The notes below the pieces were generated by a model, which saw nothing but the letters and a program-made list of their open reading frames with translations, had not been told where the DNA came from and ran no database searches. Positions 30,774 to 38,850 of a stretch of DNA of 64,000 bases are shown one piece after another (position 1 is the stretch's first letter; every line of letters starts with the position of its first letter). This stretch comes from Rhodanobacter sp. (GTDB lineage: Bacteria > Pseudomonadota > Gammaproteobacteria > Xanthomonadales > Rhodanobacteraceae): the NCBI GenBank assembly GCA_040371205.1, contig AP031382.1:2663562-2727561 (forward strand). Reading direction: 5' to 3'. The position numbers and the translations under genes were made by a program.

Positions 30774-31730
30774 CTACGGTGCGGGCCAGAAGCCGCGGAT
30801 GCCCGCCACGCCCTGCGCGCCGGCCGCGCGCGCCTGCGCCAGCTGCGCCGGCGACAGGCCGCCCAGCGCGTAGACCGGCATCGCGGCGGCTTCGGCCAAC
30901 GCCCCGAAGCACTCCCACCCCAGCGGCACCGCATCCGGGTGGCTGGCCGTGGCCGTCACCGGCGACAGTGTGGCGAAATCCGCGCCCAGTCGCAGCGCTT
31001 CCGCTAGCTGCGTGGCGTCATGGCAACTGGCGCCGACGGTTTGCCGCAGCGGCAGCGGACGCGCATCGAGCGCCGCCAGTTGCGCGCCGGTTAGGTGCAC
31101 GCCGATGCCCAGCGACAGCGCGCCTTCGACATCCGCATTAAGCAGCAGCTGCGCGCCGTGTCCGCGAGCCACCGGCAACAGCGCGATGGCGAATTCGCGC
31201 ACGGCCTCGCGCGGCCACAGCGGCAGGCGCAACTGCACCAGACACTCGCCGGCTTCGATGGCGCCTGTAATGCGCTCGAACCATGCATCGCGTTCCCGCA
31301 ATGCCACGTCCGCCGGGGTGACGAGGTAATGCGGCGGCAGGCGCAGCGCCTGCAGGATCGCGCGGTCGGCGGGCGCCAGCATCGCCGGGTCCACCTGCGC
31401 CGGCAGGCACCATTGCAGGCCCTGCCCTTCCAGCGAACGCGGCTCGCCGCGCCACCGTGTCACGCACCACGCATCGAGCAACAGCCCGCGCTCGTGGTAG
31501 CGCCACGGCACGCGGATCAGCGGCGCGGCCTCGACCAGCGCGACGCCGAGTTCTTCGTCCAGCTCGCGGGCCAGCGCCGCCAACGGCGTCTCGCCGGATT
31601 CGCGCTTGCCGCCGGGGAATTCCCACAGGCCCGCCAGATGCTTGCCGGCCGGCCGTTCGGCCAGCAGCACACGGCCCTCGCCGTCACGCAGCGCGCCGGC
31701 CAGCACATGCAGCGGCGCGGCCTCCGTCAC
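30774..31730 (-). CDS. Nudix hydrolase fused to ThiE-like domain
   Basis: A 318-residue fusion. Residues 1-135 are a MutT-type Nudix domain with an intact box (G-KRESG-E-TPLAALA-RELDEELGV), predicted to remove 8-oxo-dGTP. Residues 140-318 resemble thiamine-phosphate synthase (LVTPADVALRERDAWFERI, HLTGAQL, CHDATQLAEALRLGADFATLSPV, PVYALGGLSPAQL), though a metal/pyrophosphate loop typical of true ThiE is not obvious and the domain may be regulatory or vestigial. The start is the GTG at 31730, five bases after the folA stop. This fusion recurs in gammaproteobacteria. It ends the lgt-thyA-folA operon. Confidence 0.9.
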   Translation of the reverse strand: MTEAAPLHVLAGALRDGEGRVLLAERPAGKHLAGLWEFPGGKRESGETPLAALARELDEELGVALVEAAPLIRVPWRYHERGLLLDAWCVTRWRGEPRSLEGQGLQWCLPAQVDPAMLAPADRAILQALRLPPHYLVTPADVALRERDAWFERITGAIEAGECLVQLRLPLWPREAVREFAIALLPVARGHGAQLLLNADVEGALSLGIGVHLTGAQLAALDARPLPLRQTVGASCHDATQLAEALRLGADFATLSPVTATASHPDAVPLGWECFGALAEAAAMPVYALGGLSPAQLAQARAAGAQGVAGIRGFWPAP

Positions 31731-31735
31731 GGCGC

Positions 31736-32224
31736 TCAGCTGCCGCGCACGTACTCGACCATGTCGAAATCGTAGGCGTGCTCGTTGTCTTTCTTGTGGT
31801 GCACGCGCGAGACTTCGGTCCACTCGCTGAAATGCACGCCGGGGAAGAAAGTGTCCGCACCATCCACGGCCGTGCTGACCCAGGTCAGGTACAGCCGGCG
31901 CGCGAGCGGCAAGGCATCGCGGAACACCTCACCTCCGCCGATCACCATCAATCCGGTGTGGTCGCAGCGCACCTGCGCCTCCTCGATGGAACGCACGGTG
32001 ACCTGGCCGGGGAACGGCGCCTCGTGCCGGCGCGACAACACCAGGTTGGTGCGGTCCGGCAGCGCACGGCCGATCGACACCGCCGTGTTATAGCCCATCA
32101 GCACGTACTTGCCCACGGTGAGCTGCTTGAACCAGCGCAGGTCGTCGGGCAGGTGCCACGGCAGTTGCCCCTTGCGGCCGATGGCAAAGTTCTCGTCAAG
32201 GGCGGCGATCAGCGAAATGGCCAT
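31736..32224 (-). CDS. folA: Dihydrofolate reductase
   Basis: A 162-residue type I DHFR that regenerates tetrahydrofolate with NADPH after thymidylate synthase. The Met20-loop segment IGRKGQLPWHLPDDLRWFK carries the catalytic Asp (D28). GYNTAVSIGRALPDRTNLVLSR and the cofactor loop MVIGGGEVFRDALPLARRLYLT are present. It follows thyA in the same direction with a 106-base gap that contains a fair -10 box, so it may be transcribed both from lgt-thyA and from its own promoter. Confidence 0.97.
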   Translation of the reverse strand: MAISLIAALDENFAIGRKGQLPWHLPDDLRWFKQLTVGKYVLMGYNTAVSIGRALPDRTNLVLSRRHEAPFPGQVTVRSIEEAQVRCDHTGLMVIGGGEVFRDALPLARRLYLTWVSTAVDGADTFFPGVHFSEWTEVSRVHHKKDNEHAYDFDMVEYVRGS

Positions 32225-32281
32225 CTAAAATCCCTGCAGAGTTCATGAAATCAAGGCGCCGTCGCATCGGGACGGCGAAAT

Positions 32282-32287
32282 ATTGTA
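32282..32287 (-). promoter_or_regulatory. Candidate -10 box for folA
   Basis: On the minus strand TACAAT stands 58 bases before the folA ATG inside the 106-base thyA-folA gap. A convincing -35 box at 17 bases is not visible. The same gap holds a 7-bp hairpin (CGCCGTC/GACGGCG). Confidence 0.4.
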
Positions 32288-32330
32288 GCGATTTGCAGAT
32301 ACATCGCATGCGAAATGCACGAGCTATGGC

Positions 32331-33125
32331 TCAAACCGCCACCGGCGCCTTGATCGCCGGGTGCGGCTCGTAGCCTTCGATGGCGATGTCCGCGTAGCGG
32401 AAATCCTCCAGCGCACGCACCTCGGGGTTCAGCACCAGCCGCGGCAGCGGACGCGGCTCGCGGCTCAGCTGCAGCCGCGCCTGCTCGACGTGGTTGCTGT
32501 ACAGGTGCGCGTCGCCCAGGGTGTGCACGAAATCGCCCACGCCCAGCCCGCAGACCTGCGCCACCATGTGGGTGAGCAGCGCATAGCTGGCGATGTTGAA
32601 CGGCACGCCGAGGAAGATGTCGCCCGAGCGCTGGTAGAGCTGGCAGCTCAGCTTGCCGTCGGCGACGTAGAACTGGAACAGCGAGTGGCAGGGCATCAGC
32701 GCCATCTTCGGCAGCTCGCCCACGTTCCACGCGCTGACGATCAGCCGGCGCGAATCCGGGTTGCGCCGGATCTCGTCCACCACCCAGCGGATCTGGTCGA
32801 CCACGCTGCCGTCGGCCGTCGGCCACGCGCGCCACTGGGCGCCATATACCGGCCCCAGGTCGCCGTTCGCATCGGCCCACTCGTCCCAGATGCTGACGCC
32901 ATGCTGCTTGAGGTAGGCGATGTTGGTATCGCCCTGCAGGAACCAGATCAGCTCGTGGACGATGGACTTGAGGTGCAGCTTCTTGGTGGTGACCAGCGGA
33001 AAACCTTCGTTGAGGTCGAAACGCATCTGCCAGCCGAACACGCTGCGCGTGCCGGTGCCGGTGCGGTCGGCCTTCTCCGTGCCGTGCACCAGCACATGGC
33101 GCAGCAGGTCGAGGTAGGCCTTCAC
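32331..33125 (-). CDS. thyA: Thymidylate synthase
   Basis: A 264-residue enzyme (the same length as in E. coli) that methylates dUMP to dTMP with methylene-tetrahydrofolate. The nucleophile is C146 in [14 protein letters not shown]; folate and dUMP contacts include [31 protein letters not shown] and [21 protein letters not shown]. The start is GTG at 33125, which overlaps the lgt stop as GTGA, so lgt and thyA are translationally coupled, as in E. coli. DHFR, the enzyme that recycles its product, is next. Confidence 0.97.
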   Translation of the reverse strand: MKAYLDLLRHVLVHGTEKADRTGTGTRSVFGWQMRFDLNEGFPLVTTKKLHLKSIVHELIWFLQGDTNIAYLKQHGVSIWDEWADANGDLGPVYGAQWRAWPTADGSVVDQIRWVVDEIRRNPDSRRLIVSAWNVGELPKMALMPCHSLFQFYVADGKLSCQLYQRSGDIFLGVPFNIASYALLTHMVAQVCGLGVGDFVHTLGDAHLYSNHVEQARLQLSREPRPLPRLVLNPEVRALEDFRYADIAIEGYEPHPAIKAPVAV

Positions 33126-34063
33126 TTTTCGTCCTTCGCCGGCATCGCCACGTCGTACAACCGCAGCGTGGGCGCCTTGCGCGACAGCCACAGCATCCAC
33201 ACGCCCGCGACGATCAGCGGCAGCGAGAGGATCTGCCCCATCGTGAGCCAGCCGAAGGCGAGGTAACCGAGCTGGATGTCGGGCAGGCGCACGAACTCCA
33301 CCGCGAAACGGAAGCAGCCGTACATCAGCGCGAACAAACCGGAAACGAGATAGCGCGGCCGCGGCTTCAGCGACACCAGCCACAGCACGGTGAACATCAC
33401 CACGCCTTCCAGCGCCAGTTCGTATAACTCGCTGGGATGCCGCGGCAGATGGCCGCCAAACTGCGCATAGACCGCCTGCCAGGCCGGGTGCGCCGCGTAA
33501 TGCAGGGTGCTGTCCGCAATCGTGCCGCCGAAGGCATAGGTGTGATCCTCGGCTTGTGCGTTGGGAAAGATCATGCCCCACGGCAAGTGCGTGGGCTTGC
33601 CCCACAGCTCGCCGTTGATGAAGTTGCCCAGCCGCCCCAGGCCCAGGCCGATCGGCACCAGCGGCGCGACGAAGTCCACCGTGTCCATGAAGTGCAGCTT
33701 GTGCCGGCACGACCACCACAAGCCCGCCACCAGCACGCCGAGCAGGCCGCCGTGGAAACTCATGCCGCCGTCCCACACGCGGAACAGCGCCAGCGGATCG
33801 GTCCAGATCCAGCGCAAGCCGCCGGCGTAATAGAACAGCATGTAGCCGATCCGCCCGCCGGCGATCACGCCCATCATGCCGTAGAAGAACAAGTCGCTCA
33901 GCGCGTCGCGCGTCACCGGCAGGCGGCCGCGCCTGCGCCGGTACTCGCCCAGCACCGCGGCGCTGAAAAAACCCACCAGGTACATCAGTCCGTACCAGTG
34001 CACCTGCACCGGACCGAGATGAAAGGCGATGGGGTCGATATCGACGACGTAGGGTTGCGTCAT
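33122..34063 (-). CDS. lgt: Prolipoprotein diacylglyceryl transferase
   Basis: An inner-membrane enzyme of about 313 residues with seven spans that transfers diacylglycerol from phosphatidylglycerol to the lipobox Cys of prolipoproteins. Diagnostic sequence: [12 protein letters not shown] (residues 20-31), [14 protein letters not shown], the Lgt signature [20 protein letters not shown], and [17 protein letters not shown]. The start is taken as ATG 34063 ([11 protein letters not shown]); an ATG at 34075 or TTG at 34087 would add four to eight residues. None has a good ribosome site. Its stop is overlapped by the thyA GTG. Confidence 0.95.
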   Translation of the reverse strand: MTQPYVVDIDPIAFHLGPVQVHWYGLMYLVGFFSAAVLGEYRRRRGRLPVTRDALSDLFFYGMMGVIAGGRIGYMLFYYAGGLRWIWTDPLALFRVWDGGMSFHGGLLGVLVAGLWWSCRHKLHFMDTVDFVAPLVPIGLGLGRLGNFINGELWGKPTHLPWGMIFPNAQAEDHTYAFGGTIADSTLHYAAHPAWQAVYAQFGGHLPRHPSELYELALEGVVMFTVLWLVSLKPRPRYLVSGLFALMYGCFRFAVEFVRLPDIQLGYLAFGWLTMGQILSLPLIVAGVWMLWLSRKAPTLRLYDVAMPAKDEK

Positions 34064-34209
34064 GTGCTGCAGCATCGGGACAGGCAAGGCCGCCAGTGTA
34101 GCGGGACACGCGCCGGATCGACGGCTACACTGCCGGACGGCCGGTCAGCCATGGTGCAGGGGACATTCGCGACGACCGGGCCACGCCAACACAACAGGGG
34201 AGTACAAGG

Positions 34210-36168
34210 ATGATGTCGTTGCGCAAATCGAGTGCCGCGCTGGTCGCGGCGTGCCTGTGTTCGCTGATTGCCTCCGCCGCAGCCGCGGCGGACCTGATTC
34301 CGGTGGAGACGTTCGCCCGCCATGCCGACCTGTCGATGCCACGGCTGTCGCCCGACGGCAAGCACATCGCGGTGCGCATGGACGACGGCGACAACCACAC
34401 GCTGGTGGTTTTCGACGTCGCCGACATGAGCAAGCCGGTCAGCAGGCTGCGCATGCCCAAGTACGAAGTGCCGGTCAATGTGGCCTGGGTCAGTTCGACC
34501 CGGCTGGTGGTGGAAAAGGGCAAGCAGTTCGGCTCCATCGACGAACCCAAGGCCACCGGCGAGATCCTCGCCACCGACGTGGACGGCACGCACCAGGACT
34601 ACCTTTTCGGCTACCAGTTCGGCTACGGCACCCGCGGCAGCACGCGCCAGGCCGATGAAGGCTGGGGCTGGGTGGACGGCCTTCCGGAGAAGGCCAACGG
34701 CCATTTCTATCTCGGCGCCTACCTCATGGGCGAGGACAATCGCAGTGAGCTGTACGACGTCGACGCCACGAAGAACGTGCGCCACCAGATCGGCGACATC
34801 GGCGTGGGCCAGATGAGCTTTCTGGTGGGCCCGGACGGCAAGGCGAGCTTCGCCTACGGCACCAACGTCGACTTCGACTACGTGGCCTACCAGTTCATCA
34901 ACGGACGCTGGGCGCAGCTGCAGACCGGCCAGTACTTCGCTCCGTTCGCCACGGCGCCCGGCGGCAAGAGCGTCTACGCCATGTACAGCGCCGACGGCAG
35001 CCCGTTCGAGCTGATCGAACAGAGCCTGGCCGGCGGCGACCGCAAGGTGCTGGCCAAAGACGCCTTCGGCAACGTACACGACACCCAGTGGACGGCGCCG
35101 CCGCTGCAGCCGTTCGCGGTCGTCACCGCCACCGGCACGCCGCGCCCGATCTACATCGACCCGACGCTTCCCGCCGCGAAGTTGTACATGGCGATCAGCC
35201 AGAAATTCCCCGGCGAGTTCGTCGACTTCATCAACTTCAGCGAAGACGGCCGCGAACTGCTGTTCAGCGTGAGAAGCGACCGCGACCCGGGCACCTGGTA
35301 CCTGATCGACACCGAGCATTACAAGGTGGTCAAGCTGTTCGCGGCGGCGCCCTGGATCGACCCGTCCAAGATGGCCGAGCGCATACCGATGCACTTCAAG
35401 GCCAGCGATGGCGTGGAACTGGAGGCGATCCTGACCGTGCCCAACGGCGTGTCGATGAGCAACATGCCGATGGTGCTGCTGCCGCACGGCGGCCCGCATG
35501 GCGTCAGCGACGACTGGTTCTTCGACGACGATGCCCAGTTCCTCGCCAGCCGCGGCTATCTGGTGCTGCAGGTCAACTACCGCGGCTCTGGCGGCCGCGG
35601 CCTGGGCTTTGAGCAGGCCGGCTACCTCAAGTGGGGCACGCGCATCCAGCAGGACCTGATCGACGGGGTGAAGTGGGCGGAACAGCAACACTATGCCGAC
35701 CCTGACCGCGTCTGCGTGTACGGCGGCAGCTTCGGCGGCTACTCGGCGCTGATGTCGGCGATCCGCGCGCCCAAGCTGTTCAAGTGCGCCATCGGCTACG
35801 CCGGCATCTACGACCTGGCGATGATGTACAAGAAGGGCGACATCCACACCAACGAATACGGCAGGAACTACCTCGCCAACGTCATCGGCAAGGACGATGC
35901 CGCGCTCGCGGCCAACTCGCCCGACCAACTGGCCGACCGGATCGACGTGCCGGTGCTGCTGATCCACGGCAAGGACGACCAGCGCGCGCCGTTCGCACAG
36001 GCCAAGGCCATGCGTGCCGCGCTGGATGCCGCGCACAAGCCCTACGAATGGATGAGCAAGCCCGACGAGGGCCACGGCTTCTACACGGAGGCCGACAACG
36101 TGGATCGCCTGAACCTGATGCAGGCCTTCCTCGAGAAGTACATCGGCAAGGGTTCGACGGCTCCGTGA
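34210..36168 (+). CDS. Exported S9 prolyl-oligopeptidase-family peptidase
   Basis: A 652-residue protein with a signal peptide (residues 1-27, Ala-rich, cleavage before ADLIP), an N-terminal beta-propeller (about 35-390) and a C-terminal alpha/beta-hydrolase domain. The catalytic triad is S507 in YGGSFGGYSAL, Asp589/590 in LLIHGKDDQRAPF, and H622 in DEGHGFY; the oxyanion region is LPHGGPHG. Family members of this type are acylaminoacyl- or dipeptidyl-peptidases acting on short peptides in the periplasm. Two ATGs stand together at the start; AGGGGAG precedes them by seven bases. A long shared terminator hairpin follows. Confidence 0.93.
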   Translation: MMSLRKSSAALVAACLCSLIASAAAAADLIPVETFARHADLSMPRLSPDGKHIAVRMDDGDNHTLVVFDVADMSKPVSRLRMPKYEVPVNVAWVSSTRLVVEKGKQFGSIDEPKATGEILATDVDGTHQDYLFGYQFGYGTRGSTRQADEGWGWVDGLPEKANGHFYLGAYLMGEDNRSELYDVDATKNVRHQIGDIGVGQMSFLVGPDGKASFAYGTNVDFDYVAYQFINGRWAQLQTGQYFAPFATAPGGKSVYAMYSADGSPFELIEQSLAGGDRKVLAKDAFGNVHDTQWTAPPLQPFAVVTATGTPRPIYIDPTLPAAKLYMAISQKFPGEFVDFINFSEDGRELLFSVRSDRDPGTWYLIDTEHYKVVKLFAAAPWIDPSKMAERIPMHFKASDGVELEAILTVPNGVSMSNMPMVLLPHGGPHGVSDDWFFDDDAQFLASRGYLVLQVNYRGSGGRGLGFEQAGYLKWGTRIQQDLIDGVKWAEQQHYADPDRVCVYGGSFGGYSALMSAIRAPKLFKCAIGYAGIYDLAMMYKKGDIHTNEYGRNYLANVIGKDDAALAANSPDQLADRIDVPVLLIHGKDDQRAPFAQAKAMRAALDAAHKPYEWMSKPDEGHGFYTEADNVDRLNLMQAFLEKYIGKGSTAP

Positions 36169-36176
36169 CGGTGCAA

Positions 36177-36212
36177 CCGCCTGCCGCGCCCCAGGCAAGG
36201 CGCGGCAGGCGG
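36177..36212 (+). terminator. Terminator-like hairpin between S9 peptidase and TPM genes
   Basis: A perfect 14-bp stem CCGCCTGCCGCGCC/GGCGCGGCAGGCGG with an 8-base loop, filling the 45-base gap between two convergent stop codons. It has no T-run, but is very stable and symmetrical in both directions. Confidence 0.65.
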
Positions 36213-36213
36213 C

Positions 36214-36717
36214 TCAGAGCAGCACCGGCCGGTCCGGCAGCTCGTCCATGCGCGCTTCCCCGTCCGCGGGGAAGTGGCGTTCGAGCAGCGCATGCACGGC
36301 TTCGAGGCCGCGCAGGCTACCCTCCCGCCATTGCCCGCGCGCATAGGCGTCGCGCATGAGGCCGCAGACCGCATGCCACTCGCCGGGCGTCACGCACTTC
36401 GCGATGCCGCGGTCGGCGACGATCTCGATGCGGTGCTCGGCCAGCAGCACGTAGACCAGCACGCCGTTGTTGTGCTCGGTATCCCACACGCGCAAGTGTT
36501 CGAACACCTGTCGCGCGCGCGTGGGCGCATCCAGCCCGGCAAGCACGGCCATGGGCGACAGCCGCGACTCCACCGCAAGCCGGACCTCGCCCCGGTGCCG
36601 CCGCTCGCCCGCGGCCACGGCCGCGGCGATGTCGTCGAGCAGGCTGGCGGGAAAGCGGCGATGCAGCTGGAACCAGCCCTCGCCCAGATTGGCCAGCAGG
36701 CGTTGCGGACGGCCCAT
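36214..36717 (-). CDS. TPM-domain protein, soluble
   Basis: A 167-residue protein with a TPM (TLP18.3/Psb32/MOLO-1) domain lacking a signal peptide or membrane span. Core: QLHRRFPASLLDDIAAAVAAGERRHRGEVRLAV, then VWDTEHNNGVLVYVLLAEHRIEIVADRGIA, and the conserved VHALLERHFPA near the end. TPM domains are linked to membrane-protein maintenance and acid phosphatase activity in plants; the bacterial role is unknown. The ATG at 36717 is one base after the stop of the upstream TPM gene, so the two and lemA form one transcript. Confidence 0.9.
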   Translation of the reverse strand: MGRPQRLLANLGEGWFQLHRRFPASLLDDIAAAVAAGERRHRGEVRLAVESRLSPMAVLAGLDAPTRARQVFEHLRVWDTEHNNGVLVYVLLAEHRIEIVADRGIAKCVTPGEWHAVCGLMRDAYARGQWREGSLRGLEAVHALLERHFPADGEARMDELPDRPVLL

Positions 36718-36718
36718 G

Positions 36719-37615
36719 TCACCAACTCCCCGAGGCGCCGCCGCCGTTGAAGCTGCCGCCGCCTCCGCTGAAGCCGCCGCCACCGAACCCACCTCCGCCG
36801 AAGCCGCCGCCACCGCCGAAACCGCCACCGCCCCAGCCGCCGAAACCTCCCCAGCCGCCGCCGCCGATGGAACGCCCGGCACCCGCCGGCAACAGCATCA
36901 GCAGGCCGCCCGCGATGCCGCCGAAGATGCCTGCGCCGACGGAGGCCATCAGCCAGAACAATCCGCCGATGACCAGTCCGCCCAGCGGCGCACGCACGAA
37001 GGCATGCGTGCGTCCCAGTATGCCGCGCAGGACGATCCACGCGAAGAATCCCAGGGTGAGCAGGCTCTGCAGATCCGGCCCGCGCCGCTCGTGCGGCGCG
37101 CCTTGCACCGGCGGCGGCAGGGGTTCGCCGTCGATCAGTTGCGTGAGTGCGCCCACCGCGTCGACGATGCCGCCGTCGTAGTCGCCCTGGCGGAACTTCG
37201 GTGCAATGTATTCGCGGATGATGCGCGCGCAGGCCGCGTCGGGGATCGCCCCTTCCAGCCCGGCCCCCACTTCGATGCGCACGGCGTGATCGTCCTTGGC
37301 GACCAGCAGCAGCACGCCATCGTCGACGCCCTTGCGGCCCACCTTGTTCGTCATCGACACGGCCAGCGAGTAGCTGTCGAGATCCTGCGGCCGGGTGCTG
37401 CCCACCATCAGCACCACCAGTTGCGCGCCCTTGGATTTCTCCAGCGCCACCAGCTGTGCATCGAGCTGGTCCACCTGCTGCGCGGTCAGCGTGCCGGTGA
37501 GGTCGGTGACGTGCCGCGTGAGCCTGGGCACGGCATCGTCGGCATGCAGCAATGCCGGCAGCAGCAGCGCCGCCAGCAGCCACACCCACCACGCACGCGA
37601 CCGGCGCGCGGTCAT
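36719..37615 (-). CDS. Membrane TPM-domain protein with Gly-rich tail (YgcG-like)
   Basis: A 298-residue protein. A signal peptide (residues 1-26) leads to a TPM domain (about 30-165: LTRHVTDLTGTLTAQQVDQL, GAQLVVLMVGSTRPQDLDSYS, DDGVLLLVAKDDHAVRIEVG). One or two membrane spans follow (LLTLGFFAWIVLRGIL, LVIGGLFWLMASVGAGIFGGIAGGLLML), then a tail made almost only of Gly, Phe, Trp and Ser. This is the standard partner of LemA. The Gly-rich tail is coded by imperfect GGN repeats and is likely to vary between strains. It is one base from lemA. Confidence 0.93.
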   Translation of the reverse strand: MTARRSRAWWVWLLAALLLPALLHADDAVPRLTRHVTDLTGTLTAQQVDQLDAQLVALEKSKGAQLVVLMVGSTRPQDLDSYSLAVSMTNKVGRKGVDDGVLLLVAKDDHAVRIEVGAGLEGAIPDAACARIIREYIAPKFRQGDYDGGIVDAVGALTQLIDGEPLPPPVQGAPHERRGPDLQSLLTLGFFAWIVLRGILGRTHAFVRAPLGGLVIGGLFWLMASVGAGIFGGIAGGLLMLLPAGAGRSIGGGGWGGFGGWGGGGFGGGGGFGGGGFGGGGFSGGGGSFNGGGASGSW

Positions 37616-37616
37616 C

Positions 37617-38237
37617 TCAGTGCGCCGAGGCGGCGGGTGCCGGCGCGGCACCGCCGAAATCGACCTTGGGTGCGCTGGAGATCGCCTGCTCGTTCTGCAC
37701 GCTGAAGTTCGGCTTCACGGTGTAGCCGAACATCTTGGCGGTGAGGTTGTTGGGGAAGGTACGGATCAGCGAGTTGTAGTCCTGCACCGCCAGCACATAG
37801 CGCTGGCGGGCCACGGTGATGCGGTTCTCGGTGCCTTCCAGTTGCGCCTGCAGGTTCTGGAACAGCCCGTCCGCCTTGAGGTTGGGGTAGTTCTCGCTCA
37901 CCGCCATCAGGCGCGACAGCGCATTGCCCAGCTGGCCCTGCGCGGCCTGGAACTTCGCCAGCGCGGCGGGATCGTTGGCCAGCTCCGGCGTTACCTGGAT
38001 GCTGCCCACCTTGGCCCGCGCGTCGGCCACCTCGGTGAACACCTTCTCCTCGTGCTGGGCGTAGCCCTTCACCGTGGCGACCAGGTTGGGCACCAGGTCG
38101 GCGCGGCGCTGGTACTGGTTGAGCACTTCCGACCACGCCGCCTTGACCGCCTCGTCCTGCCGCTGCATGGCGTTGTAGCCGCAGCCGGCTAGTCCGATGG
38201 CGAGCAGCAACAGCACGAGATTGCGCAACAGCTTCAT
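37617..38237 (-). CDS. lemA: LemA-family lipoprotein
   Basis: A 206-residue LemA protein: N-terminal signal with lipobox (LLLLLAIGLAGC, Cys 19), then the helical LemA domain with YNAMQRQDEAVKAAWSEVLNQYQRRADLVPNLV, the repeated AQGQLGNALSRLMAVSENYPNLKA, and ENRITVARQRYVLAVQDYNSLIRTFP, the most conserved block. The Cys suggests a lipid anchor rather than a plain membrane helix. LemA with TPM proteins is a widespread operon of unknown role, proposed to act in envelope or membrane-protein homeostasis. Confidence 0.93.
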   Translation of the reverse strand: MKLLRNLVLLLLAIGLAGCGYNAMQRQDEAVKAAWSEVLNQYQRRADLVPNLVATVKGYAQHEEKVFTEVADARAKVGSIQVTPELANDPAALAKFQAAQGQLGNALSRLMAVSENYPNLKADGLFQNLQAQLEGTENRITVARQRYVLAVQDYNSLIRTFPNNLTAKMFGYTVKPNFSVQNEQAISSAPKVDFGGAAPAPAASAH

Positions 38238-38299
38238 GGCGTGGCTCCTTTCGAATGAGACTGGCATTGCAGCACCCCGGAGATGGCGGCGCAAACGAC

Positions 38300-38668
38300 C
38301 TAGCGCAAGCCCAGCACCAGGCCCCAGCTCAACACCGTCAGCATCATCAGCAGGAACACGGCGGCCGAGCCCATGTCCTTGGCGCGCCCGGCGAGTTCGT
38401 TGAACTCCGGGCTGACCTTGTCGACCACGGCCTCGATGGCGGAGTTGAGCAGTTCGGCCGAGAGCACGAGGAAGGCCGGCGCCGCCAGCGCGAGTTTTTC
38501 CAGCGCCCCCTGCCCCAGCCACAGGCCCAGCGGAATCAGCACCACCGCCAGCATCGCCTCCAGCCGGAACGAGGCCTCGTGTCGCCAACCCGCGCGCAGG
38601 CCGCGCATCGACCAGCGGAAGGCGTTCCAGAGCTGGCGCGGGTTGCCGCGGAAACCGGGGCTGGGCAT
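38300..38668 (-). CDS. dgkA: Diacylglycerol kinase
   Basis: A 122-residue trimeric inner-membrane enzyme (E. coli length) that phosphorylates diacylglycerol for phospholipid recycling. Motifs: NAFRWSMRGLRAGWRHEASFRLE near residues 15-40, then AFLVLSAELLNSAIEAVVDKVS with the catalytic Glu/Asn pair, and the final span AVFLLMMLTVLSWGLVL. The start at 38668 (MPSPGFRGN) fits the family. It is divergent from the POT transporter and lies 62 bases upstream of lemA on the same strand. Confidence 0.94.
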   Translation of the reverse strand: MPSPGFRGNPRQLWNAFRWSMRGLRAGWRHEASFRLEAMLAVVLIPLGLWLGQGALEKLALAAPAFLVLSAELLNSAIEAVVDKVSPEFNELAGRAKDMGSAAVFLLMMLTVLSWGLVLGLR

Positions 38669-38850
38669 GGGGCTGGGATCTCCGGCGCATCGCGGCGTTA
38701 AACGGTCATGATGCCACAGGCTGCATATTGCGCTGCAGCGGGCCATGCCCGGCGGATGGGGTACGCTTCGGCGGTTGTGGCGCGCCAGGCGCCGCGATTC
38801 GCCGGTCGCGCCCGCGCGGCCGTTGTACCCATCAAGCACGGAACCGTTGC

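Noticed and set aside
34060-36198. Minus-strand frame of about 710 codons opposite the S9 peptidase
   Set aside because: No domain, composition typical of GC-rich shadows, and it would extend through the lgt start region.
36747-37181. Pro-rich plus-strand frame opposite the TPM gene tail
   Set aside because: Poly-Pro arises from the reverse complement of the Gly-rich codons; no independent evidence.
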